Positions 1 through 5,990 of a stretch of DNA of 5,990 nucleotides are shown in pieces (the stretch's first letter is position 1; each line of letters opens with the position of its first letter). Both the position numbers and the translations under genes were made by a program. The stretch covers positions 1 to 5,990 of the forward strand of contig JAJQCL010000088.1 of assembly GCA_021202715.1 (NCBI GenBank), given 5' to 3'. The notes beneath the pieces are model-generated. The model did no database searches. It was given only the letters and a program-made list of their open reading frames with translations, and was not told where the DNA came from. Source of the stretch: Lachnospiraceae bacterium. GTDB lineage: Bacteria; Bacillota; Clostridia; Lachnospirales; Lachnospiraceae.

Positions 1-1329
1 GGTCACCACCGCACGAACTGTGCCGTCCTCATACAGACGTGTCTTCTCCGATTTCCCGGGCGTAACCACATTTCCATCCGCGTCATAATAGGTGATGGAA
101 ATCGTCGGCGCCGTAGTGTCGATGATGAAGTGCGTCTTCGTCTCTTCCGCTGTGGAGGAAGCATAGGCGATTTCCTCCGGCTCATTCCCCGCCAGATCCT
201 CGAAATAAGGAACCACCGTGTAATCGTTATCGCCAGAGAAAGTGATGGTCAGCGTGTTGGTCCGCACATCCGTATAGTTCGATGTACTGCGGCCATACTG
301 AGAATCATCCTCCGACGCGGCGTAGGAGATACGGATTCCCGCAATGGCTCCCAGCTCACGGAAGGATAACGTCCGTTTTGCCCCATCCGCAAGCGTCAGG
401 TCGAAAGTCACCTTATCAATGTCAAAATTCCGCTCCGTATAGACGATCGTCGCCGTCCGGGCCTTCTTAAAATAGTGGGTATTGGCGGCGCTGTTATTGT
501 CATAGCTCACCTCTATCGTCGGCTCTGTCACATCAATCTGAATCACCACTCCCGTGGCTTCGCTGGTATTCCTCGCCTGATCTGTGACCCGCACCGCCAC
601 GTAAACATTGTTGCTGTTGAAAACACTCGCCGGGATCGTGACGGTCTTCTCCAGTTTCATGCTGACCGCACTCTGCAGCTGCTCCAGCGTCACAGTTCCC
701 CCTGCAATCGCCTCTTCCAGCGTATCCTCAAACAGCTCCACATCCGTATAACCGCTGACCGCCTTGCCGTCCTTGTAAATCGTATAGGTCACAGACTGCA
801 GGCCGGACGCGATGTCTTCTTCACTTGCCAGCTTTTCCGAGACCTGAATGGTGACGCTGACATCCCCGTTGTATACCCCGTCTCCGTAATTCTTCGCGGT
901 ACTATAGGTAATCGTGGGTACATTGGGTGTATTCACCTCCACGACCAGACCATTGCTGCCGTAAATGCAGATATTACCGACGGTATCAGTGACCCTCGCA
1001 AAGGCCACCGCGTAGGTATTTGACTCTACAGTGTAGGCGGCAGAGACGGTATACGCCTCCGACGAGCCATAGTCCTCCTCTATGGTTGCCTCCGCCCATT
1101 CCCAGATTCCGCTCAGGTCATCCAGCGTATCCTTCTGCCCGTCCAGCGCATCAATCTCAGCCTTTGATCCCGTATACAGATACGTCTCGATGGAAGCGAT
1201 ACCGCTCTCCGCATCCTCCACCGTCAGGTCGACCGTCACGGTCTTGTTGTCAATCACGCCGAAGGTAACACTGCTGGCGAAATCCTGACTGTCCAGCGTC
1301 TCCTCGCCCACCGCGAAGGCTGCTGAGGG
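1..1329 (-). repeat. Tandem Ig-like modules of about 135 residues in the surface protein
   Basis: Four module starts share a proline-plus-beta-strand signature: TAPSAAF (Pro908), NVPTITY (Pro1045), TEPTIEV (Pro1177) and TAPTISI (Pro1315). The spacing is 137, 132 and 138 residues. Module ends carry the (T)D-x-(A/V)-x-N turn: VTDTVGN, VTDQARN, FEDLAGN. The first two modules contain an SGI/SGL segment (ESGIASIE, ASGLQSVT), typical of bacterial Ig-like domains in Clostridia surface proteins. The third contains FKKARTATI and ERNFD, a motif I recognise from Clostridia Ig-like repeats. The fourth module is cut by the window edge. Confidence 0.7.
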
Positions 1330-4050
1330 CGCTGTGCCGTCGTTATGCAGGGTGATGGTAAAGCCCTGTGAAACATTCTTCCCGTACTTCGCCAGATACA
1401 GCGTAACATCCTTGCCCGATCCGGCCGCAACAAGGTCATCAATCGTAACGCCCGCTGTCAGGTTCGTTGTAAAAGTTACCGAATCATCCGACTCAGTGCC
1501 GATCCAGACCTGGTCATAAAGTGTATCATCTACATTCTGGGAGACGGTAAATGTTGCCCCCGATTTCACATACAGCGTATTATCCTTTATGTAAAAGCTG
1601 CCCGCCGCTGTGACATCATCGATGTCATATGTGGTGTCGTCCTGTGTGACGGTAATATCACCAAACTGCGCCGCTTCCTTCACCTGGAGCTGATAATTTG
1701 TTCCCACATCCACCGTATCATCCGTCGAGACCAAACCGGTCAGGCCGATTTTGTTCTCGTAAGAGCCGACATCCAGACCGGGCTCCAGAGACTCTTCATC
1801 TGTATCCAGCTCAGACGCTGTCAGAGCCAGACTCCACGTCTTGCTGTACTCCTTCAGTGCCTCCTGGGCTCCCGTCATCAGATCATCTGTCTCGGTGCAT
1901 CCGAACACATACTCATAGATGGTAACATTTACCGTTGTATTATCTGCCGTCTCACTAAGGCATGAGCAATTTACCTGATTGATCCCATTCGGAACATCAT
2001 CGTATGTATAAATCAGATCGCTGAACTGCAGATAGATGATTGCGCGGGAAATCGTCACAGTTACCGTGTTTGAAGTGAAATAGGACGCCGTATCTGAGGA
2101 AATGAGTGTAAAGTTTGATGCCTCCACATCCTCCTCATCGGTCGCCAGTTCAACCTCATCAAAGCCCGTTGCCGTGCGGGTTCCCGCATCCGCAGAGTCC
2201 ACGTTCACCGTACCCGTCAGGTACAGAGCAGCCACCTGATCATTCAGGTCATCCGCATCCAGGCTGGTCTGTTCTTCTTTCAATTTAACACACGCTGTAC
2301 CGGTCGTGATCTCTACAACATCCGTCCCGTCGTATTTGCGGTTCATCAGGGTAATACTCTGAATTTTTACCTCACGGGCTGTAACCGTTCCGACCGACCC
2401 ACTCTGCGTTCCAGAGGGGAGCGAATAGAGATTTGTCACAGAGGCCGGAGCATTATCTGTCCATGTCAGTATATAATTTACCGTCTTAGATTCTCCGACA
2501 TTCACATTCCCAAAGGTGCTGCTGTCAAAGTCCAGAGTAATATAAGAACTGATATCCGTCCCGCCATTATCCTCGGCGGTAATTGTTACCATATTGGAAG
2601 TAATGGTTTTTGTTCCGTCATAGACCTTGGAAATCGTAACCCCTGCTTCCACCTCCGACTTCGTGTAGGACGCGCTGGCTGTTGAGATCGTTCCGCTGTC
2701 TGTAAAGGTATAATTGGTTTTATATGCGCTCGACGCACTGTTGCTCCAGCCCAGCGTATAGCCGACTATGGATTTATCCTCATCTGTGTACTGACTGGTC
2801 ATTATCTCAATATAATTTGCAAGGTCGGTATCACTGTCCGCCGCATTTGAGACAGACTGCACCTCCGTCTCAAGAGTTCCGTCATCTCCCGTAGCAGCGG
2901 TGACGGTTACTGTCACGGTCCTCCGATTCACTGTCACAGATATCTCTTTCGAAGCCGAAGCATTCTGACTGTCCCCTGCCCGCGTCACAGTCAGTGTCGC
3001 AGTACCCACGCCGGTAAATTTGACAGTAAACCCATCCGTAGCTGTTGAAGACACCTCAACTACATCTTTATCGCTGGATTCCGCTGTAAGTGTTCCTACG
3101 CCGTCTACCGTATATGTGGCGGTATCCCCATAGGTTTTTGTGATTGTACTCACAGTCTCTGTTCCATCCTGAACAGTTATGGTCTGCGATTTTGCATTGA
3201 TCGTAACCGTCACGGTGGCCGTCGCTGCTCCGTAGGTCGCTGTCAGGATAACAGTTCCCGCATCGCCCGCGGTAAAGGTGGTTCCATTGATGATTACACT
3301 TCCCGTACTGGTCGAGTCAACAGACCACGTCACATCCCTTGAGACATCTTCCGTGCCAGCCTTTACGGTCGGAGTCATTGTCTCGCCGCTGGTGACTGTT
3401 GATGATGTCAGAGTAATGACGAGTTCTACCGTATCACTTAATGTGATATTGCTAACCGTATTACTCGCCTGTCCTATTGTCACTGATTCCGATATACTGC
3501 TCGTATCATACCCGGTCGAGGACACGGTAATCGTATACGTCTCATTATAGATGACGCCACTGTTTATGGTATAAGAACCATCTGACCCCGTAGTGGTTGT
3601 GAGAGTACTCCCATCACTTCCCGGCGTCGCCGTCACCGTAGCCCCTGAAATTCCATTGCTGCTGCCATCCAGCACTTTGCCGGAAATGGAGCACGTTTCC
3701 AGTGTAATCGACGCTGTATTGCTTTCAGATGAATACGTGGCTGCTGTGATCTCTCCAGATACATATCCGTCCGCTGACACCTTAATACGAAACGCTGTCC
3801 CCGAAAGAAGTTCCAGTGTATAGGTGCCATCCTCATTATCAACAGCATCTTTTCTTGTATATTCGGCCCCGTTCAGATAAGGCTTGACGGTGGCTCCGGT
3901 AATCGGATTTTCATTACTGTCCGTTACCGTCACCGTAACGTTGACATACTCATCTCCTGCCCAGACAATCTGCTCATCGCCGACTGCCATGAGAAATACC
4001 ATGACAAAGGTCAGCAGCCAGGCCACAATTCTGTCTCGTTCTTTACGCAT
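1..4050 (-). CDS. Large secreted multi-domain Ig-like surface protein (adhesin-like), 3' end missing
   Basis: The frame is open for 1,350 codons from the ATG at 4050 to the window edge, so the C-terminus and any anchor (LPXTG or membrane tail) are not seen. Residues 1-31 form a signal peptide: basic MRKERDR, hydrophobic core WLLTFVMVFLMAV, likely cleavage after VWA. Domains in order: two carboxypeptidase-regulatory-like beta domains (about 33-117 and 118-200, each with a GATV turn and a DG(T/S)YT strand); a Big_2-like domain (about 208-284); a second Ig-like domain (about 286-375) with a TYGD motif; a beta-rich stretch (376-470); three YDG/YDD-type repeats (tyrosines at 477, 573, 683); a linker (790-905); and Ig-like modules beginning near prolines 908, 1045, 1177 and 1315. 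The protein is rich in Thr, Val, Ser and Asp and poor in Cys, as is usual for extracellular stalk proteins. A role in adhesion or cell-surface display is inferred from architecture; no ligand or enzymatic domain is visible. The start is supported by an AAGGGGG site 10 bases upstream and by the signal peptide that follows directly. Confidence 0.9.
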   Translation of the reverse strand, partial: MRKERDRIVAWLLTFVMVFLMAVGDEQIVWAGDEYVNVTVTVTDSNENPITGATVKPYLNGAEYTRKDAVDNEDGTYTLELLSGTAFRIKVSADGYVSGEITAATYSSESNTASITLETCSISGKVLDGSSNGISGATVTATPGSDGSTLTTTTGSDGSYTINSGVIYNETYTITVSSTGYDTSSISESVTIGQASNTVSNITLSDTVELVITLTSSTVTSGETMTPTVKAGTEDVSRDVTWSVDSTSTGSVIINGTTFTAGDAGTVILTATYGAATATVTVTINAKSQTITVQDGTETVSTITKTYGDTATYTVDGVGTLTAESSDKDVVEVSSTATDGFTVKFTGVGTATLTVTRAGDSQNASASKEISVTVNRRTVTVTVTAATGDDGTLETEVQSVSNAADSDTDLANYIEIMTSQYTDEDKSIVGYTLGWSNSASSAYKTNYTFTDSGTISTASASYTKSEVEAGVTISKVYDGTKTITSNMVTITAEDNGGTDISSYITLDFDSSTFGNVNVGESKTVNYILTWTDNAPASVTNLYSLPSGTQSGSVGTVTAREVKIQSITLMNRKYDGTDVVEITTGTACVKLKEEQTSLDADDLNDQVAALYLTGTVNVDSADAGTRTATGFDEVELATDEEDVEASNFTLISSDTASYFTSNTVTVTISRAIIYLQFSDLIYTYDDVPNGINQVNCSCLSETADNTTVNVTIYEYVFGCTETDDLMTGAQEALKEYSKTWSLALTASELDTDEESLEPGLDVGSYENKIGLTGLVSTDDTVDVGTNYQLQVKEAAQFGDITVTQDDTTYDIDDVTAAGSFYIKDNTLYVKSGATFTVSQNVDDTLYDQVWIGTESDDSVTFTTNLTAGVTIDDLVAAGSGKDVTLYLAKYGKNVSQGFTITLHNDGTAPSAAFAVGEETLDSQDFASSVTFGVIDNKTVTVDLTVEDAESGIASIETYLYTGSKAEIDALDGQKDTLDDLSGIWEWAEATIEEDYGSSEAYTVSAAYTVESNTYAVAFARVTDTVGNICIYGSNGLVVEVNTPNVPTITYSTAKNYGDGVYNGDVSVTIQVSEKLASEEDIASGLQSVTYTIYKDGKAVSGYTDVELFEDTLEEAIAGGTVTLEQLQSAVSMKLEKTVTIPASVFNSNNVYVAVRVTDQARNTSEATGVVIQIDVTEPTIEVSYDNNSAANTHYFKKARTATIVYTERNFDIDKVTFDLTLADGAKRTLSFRELGAIAGIRISYAASEDDSQYGRSTSNYTDVRTNTLTITFSGDNDYTVVPYFEDLAGNEPEEIAYASSTAEETKTHFIIDTTAPTISITYYDADGNVVTPGKSEKTRLYEDGTVRAVVT
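1683..2643 (-). repeat. Three diverged YDG/YDD-type protein repeats in the surface protein
   Basis: Residues about 470-790 hold three units that each open with an aromatic-acidic motif: KVYDGTKT (Tyr477), RKYDGTDV (Tyr573) and YTYDDVPN (Tyr683). Spacings are 96 and 110 residues. The first two continue with a V-(N/D)-x-G step (NVNVGESK, VDSADAGTR) and the second ends in NFTL, as in the YDG domain of large bacterial surface proteins. The third is poorly conserved beyond its first motif and may belong to a related MBG-like family. The repeats are visible in protein sequence only; I see no matching long DNA repeats, so they are old duplications. Confidence 0.6.
3958..4050 (-). other. Signal peptide of the large surface protein
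   Basis: Residues 1-31 have the three-part shape of a Sec signal peptide: a charged N-region (MRKERDR), a hydrophobic core (about residues 8-23), and a short C-region ending VWA before GDEY. Cleavage after Ala31 fits the small-x-small rule only loosely (Val at -3, Ala at -1). No lipobox cysteine follows, so a lipoprotein is unlikely. It implies export across the membrane. Confidence 0.8.
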
Positions 4051-4430
4051 GGTTCGTCTTCCCCCTTGTTTTTCGTCTGTTCCGAACCGACTCCCGCCGC
4101 ATCCCATTGGAGCCATTCCGTGTGTTCTCCCGCTCTTTTGCCGGAAAGCTCCGGCAGCCGATCACTCCGCGCATTCCTCGCTTCGATCTCCCGGATACTC
4201 CGCTTCCTGATTCGCCCGCTGCGGGCGGCAAAAAGAGCCGGTATATGGAAGTGAACGAACAGGAACACTGTGACCGCCAGGAAGATCATTGCCAGCCCCA
4301 GACACACAAGGCATCCCGTGTGGTATTGAGAAATCAGCTTTTCCGCACTGTTCATCTTTGCATCCCCCTGCGCGCTCCGTATCCGCTGCACCGTCTGCCT
4401 CATCCGCTTCTTCGCGTCCGGCATCCTCAT
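4011..4430 (-). CDS. Small single-pass membrane protein of unknown function
   Basis: I do not recognise this 139-residue protein. Residues 1-39 are basic (DAKKRMRQ), residues 40 to about 60 form one hydrophobic helix (CLVCLGLAMIFLAVTVFLFV) that may run on through HFHIPALFAA to 69, and the rest is polar and charged. The segment just after the helix is strongly basic (RSGRIRKRSIRE), which would keep it in the cytoplasm; because the N-terminal part is also basic, topology is uncertain. The ATG overlaps the kinase stop (ATGA), and the last 40 bases overlap the start of the surface protein gene, so it sits in the middle of a tightly packed operon. An AGGGG lies only 4 bases before this ATG. A second in-frame ATG at 4355 (Met26), with AGGGGG 8 bases upstream, would give a 114-residue protein starting just before the helix and is a serious alternative. 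Function is unknown; a membrane partner of the kinase or of the surface protein is a guess from position. Confidence 0.7.
   Translation of the reverse strand: MRMPDAKKRMRQTVQRIRSAQGDAKMNSAEKLISQYHTGCLVCLGLAMIFLAVTVFLFVHFHIPALFAARSGRIRKRSIREIEARNARSDRLPELSGKRAGEHTEWLQWDAAGVGSEQTKNKGEDEPCVKNETELWPGC
4061..4067 (-). promoter_or_regulatory. Ribosome binding site of the surface protein gene
   Basis: The minus strand reads AAGGGGG, with 10 bases between it and the ATG at 4050. It lies inside the coding sequence of the small membrane protein, so initiation would occur on mRNA being read by ribosomes finishing that upstream gene. This supports the 4050 start. Confidence 0.7.
4364..4369 (-). promoter_or_regulatory. 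Possible internal ribosome binding site in the small membrane protein gene
   Basis: The minus strand reads AGGGGG followed by 8 bases and an in-frame ATG at 4355. Strength and spacing are better than at the 4430 start, so this site may decide the true start or give a shorter second product. Confidence 0.5.
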
Positions 4431-5990
4431 GCTTCCCCTGACGCATCCGGCATCGTCGCCAGCACGGCCCGGGCCTGTTTCAGACTGCTTCGTACGGCCG
4501 CCACATCCGCCTGATCTGCTGCATCGGTCGAAGTGAAGTCCGTGTCCAGCCGCGCTTCCATGTCATCCAGCTTCGCCACGATCTCCTCCCGGGAGACACC
4601 GGCGCTAAGGAATTCCCGGCTGTGACCGATCAGTTGAACAGCAACCTCGTTATACATGATACAGGCTGTCTTCTCCACGTCCATGGCCGCCAGGTTGCCT
4701 TCCGTCAAACGCACCAGATCCGCCCAATAGTCCGCGTAGCTGACGGAGGTGTCGCCGGAAGCGCTCCGCACACCGATCTGAGAATAGTAGTCACAGATCT
4801 CATACAGGCACTGACAGCGCCGTATCCTGGCCTCTCCGTTTTCTTCAAAGACAGACGGATTCGTAACAGCCGCCACCACCCCGCACCATTTCCGTGCCGT
4901 GTTCTTGCTTTCCCGGTTCTCGTAATAAAAATAATAAGCCAGAGCAGCCTCCCAGGCCACCTCCGCGTAGCCCGCCTGATTCTGCTTCAGACAAGCCTCG
5001 TTGCTTTTTTTCTCCCCCTCAGACATTCCCAGCACTTCCCGGAATTCTGCTTCTTCTTCCCGGGAAAAACTGCCATCCTCCAGATAAACCGCCAGAAGAC
5101 CTGCATAGGCCTCCGGTCGGGAAGGGACCAGACGGATTGCTTTTTCATAACCGGTCACCTGTTCCATCCGATCATCCGCAGATTCCGCCGCCGCGACATA
5201 CTCCTCGTAGCTGTTGCGGCTGGTATGAATCTCCGCGAAACGAAAGCCCGCCGCACCCAAGAAGCAGACCACTGTCAGAATCGCACAGGCCAGAAAGGCA
5301 AGCCATTTGCGTTTCTGCGCCTTTCTGTACTCGACATCCAGTTCCCGAAAATGATCGAGTGCGAACCGCAGTTCCGCGCAGGATTGATAGCGCTCATCAG
5401 GATCAGGGCGAGTGCATTTCCGGAGAATCTCTTCCAGACCGGAGGAGAGCGCGGGATTGACGGAACGGATCGGAACCATCTCATAGGGCGGCGCGCCGGG
5501 GTTCTGCCCTGTTACCAGATGGTACAGCGTCGCCCCCAGACCGTAAATGTCCGTGCGAACCGTCGTCTCTCCCTGGCCGCCGTACTGCTCCGGCGCAGCA
5601 TAGCCGCGGGTTCCCAGACACTGCGTGTCCTCCGTCCGATCGCCGCTGAACTCCCGCACTGCGCCGAAATCGATCAGGATCACCCGTCCGTCAGGGCGCA
5701 GCATCACGTTCGAAGGCTTCATATCCCGGTAGATCAGCGGAGGTCTCCGGGCGTGCAGATACCCCAGCACGTCGCATAACTGCTTCGCCCATTCGACGAT
5801 CTCCTCCTGAGGCTGCGCCCCGGACTCCGCCAGAATCGTACTCAGAGGCTTCCCCTCGATGTAGTCCATAACAACCAGAAACGTATCTTCCTCCTCGATG
5901 ACATCCACGATGCTGGGCAGGCTCTCATGGCGGAGCTGCTTCAACAGATCCGTCTCTGCAATGAGTCCCCGTTTCATTGCCTCAAAATCC
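4427..5990 (-). CDS. Membrane-bound Hanks-type Ser/Thr protein kinase, 5' end missing
   Basis: The frame is open across the right edge (DFEA precedes the first methionine in the window, at 5977), and that methionine lies inside the kinase fold. The true start with the glycine-rich loop and the ATP-binding lysine is therefore outside the window. Counting from this methionine: helix-C Glu8 (AETDLL); catalytic loop YRDMKPSN at 83-90 with Asp85, Lys87 and Asn90; DFG at 103-105; APE at 128-130; and a subdomain IX TDIYGLG at 142-148. All visible catalytic residues are present, so an active kinase is expected; HRD is replaced by YRD. A basic stretch (RKAQKRK) leads into one membrane helix at about 225-247. 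The 270 residues beyond it should be outside the cell; they look helical, with a TPR-like unit near 272-300 (GYEKAIRLVPSRPEAYAGLL), and there are no PASTA repeats. It would phosphorylate cytoplasmic proteins in response to an outside or envelope signal, by analogy with PrkC/PknB-type kinases. The stop overlaps the next gene's start, so co-translation with the small membrane protein is likely. Confidence 0.93.
   Translation of the reverse strand, partial: DFEAMKRGLIAETDLLKQLRHESLPSIVDVIEEEDTFLVVMDYIEGKPLSTILAESGAQPQEEIVEWAKQLCDVLGYLHARRPPLIYRDMKPSNVMLRPDGRVILIDFGAVREFSGDRTEDTQCLGTRGYAAPEQYGGQGETTVRTDIYGLGATLYHLVTGQNPGAPPYEMVPIRSVNPALSSGLEEILRKCTRPDPDERYQSCAELRFALDHFRELDVEYRKAQKRKWLAFLACAILTVVCFLGAAGFRFAEIHTSRNSYEEYVAAAESADDRMEQVTGYEKAIRLVPSRPEAYAGLLAVYLEDGSFSREEEAEFREVLGMSEGEKKSNEACLKQNQAGYAEVAWEAALAYYFYYENRESKNTARKWCGVVAAVTNPSVFEENGEARIRRCQCLYEICDYYSQIGVRSASGDTSVSYADYWADLVRLTEGNLAAMDVEKTACIMYNEVAVQLIGHSREFLSAGVSREEIVAKLDDMEARLDTDFTSTDAADQADVAAVRSSLKQARAVLATMPDASGEA
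4433..4439 (-). promoter_or_regulatory. Ribosome binding site for the upstream start of the small membrane protein
   Basis: The minus strand reads AGGGGAA, ending 2 bases before the ATG at 4430 (4 bases from the AGGGG core), inside the last codons of the kinase. The spacing is shorter than usual, but the ATGA overlap with the kinase stop would allow re-initiation by the ribosome that has just terminated. Confidence 0.45.

Noticed and set aside
475..1023. A 182-codon open frame on the plus strand
   Set aside because: It lies opposite the Ig-like modules of the surface protein, whose translation shows clear repeats and motifs; the plus-strand product shows none.
2890..3930. Recurrent short GTNACNGT-like strings (for example near 2900, 3205 and 3925) as possible DNA repeats or operators
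   Set aside because: They encode the TVTVT beta strands of successive domains and vary at third codon positions, so protein-level repetition explains them.
4213..4227. GC-rich hairpin (CGCCCG, loop CTG, CGGGCG) that could be a terminator
   Set aside because: The stem is only 6 pairs, lies inside the small protein gene and has no T-run after it on either strand; it is explained by coding sequence.
4162..4446. Other minus-strand frames over the small gene (4162-4446 and 4043-4231)
   Set aside because: They lack a hydrophobic helix or any coherent composition, while the 4011-4430 frame has a membrane helix, an ATGA overlap and good ribosome binding sites.
4622..5779. A 385-codon open frame on the plus strand opposite the kinase gene
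   Set aside because: It is fully antisense to an unmistakable kinase; its translation is rich in Arg, His and Pro with no recognisable domain, as expected for a shadow frame of a GC-ending coding sequence.
1..5990. CRISPR array, tRNA, rRNA, insertion sequence or phage attachment site
   Set aside because: The entire window is accounted for by three overlapping minus-strand genes, and I see no direct-repeat array, cloverleaf or transposase-like sequence.

Overview
The whole window is coding on the minus strand, with no gap between genes. Read in the direction of transcription (right to left), it holds the 3' part of a Hanks-type serine/threonine protein kinase gene, a small single-pass membrane protein, and the 5' part of a very large secreted surface protein. 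The kinase runs off the right edge and the surface protein runs off the left edge, so both are partial. Base composition near 50% GC, strong AGGGGG-type Shine-Dalgarno sequences, a kinase of the style common in gut Clostridia (YRD catalytic loop, DFG, APE) and a multi-Ig surface protein all suggest a Gram-positive Bacillota/Clostridia commensal, possibly Lachnospiraceae. The family-level guess is an inference.

Region by region. Bases 5990-4427: kinase, lacking only the glycine-loop/VAIK end of its catalytic domain, followed by one membrane helix and an outside helical region of about 270 residues with TPR-like character instead of PASTA repeats. Bases 4430-4011: a 139-residue basic protein with one hydrophobic segment. 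Its ATG overlaps the kinase stop as ATGA, and a second in-frame ATG at 4355 has a better placed ribosome binding site. Bases 4050-1: 1,350 codons without a stop. They encode a signal peptide, two carboxypeptidase-regulatory-like beta domains, a Big_2-like domain and further Ig-like domains, three YDG/YDD-type repeats, a linker, and a C-terminal run of Ig-like modules of about 135 residues whose last member is cut by the window edge.

The ATGA overlap (kinase/small protein) and the 40-base overlap (small protein/surface protein) imply one mRNA and probably translational coupling. A plausible reading is a membrane kinase that senses something outside the cell, made together with a membrane partner and a secreted or wall-associated adhesin-like protein. 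That link is inferred from gene order and not shown by the sequence. No RNA genes, mobile elements, CRISPR arrays, promoters or convincing terminators are visible.
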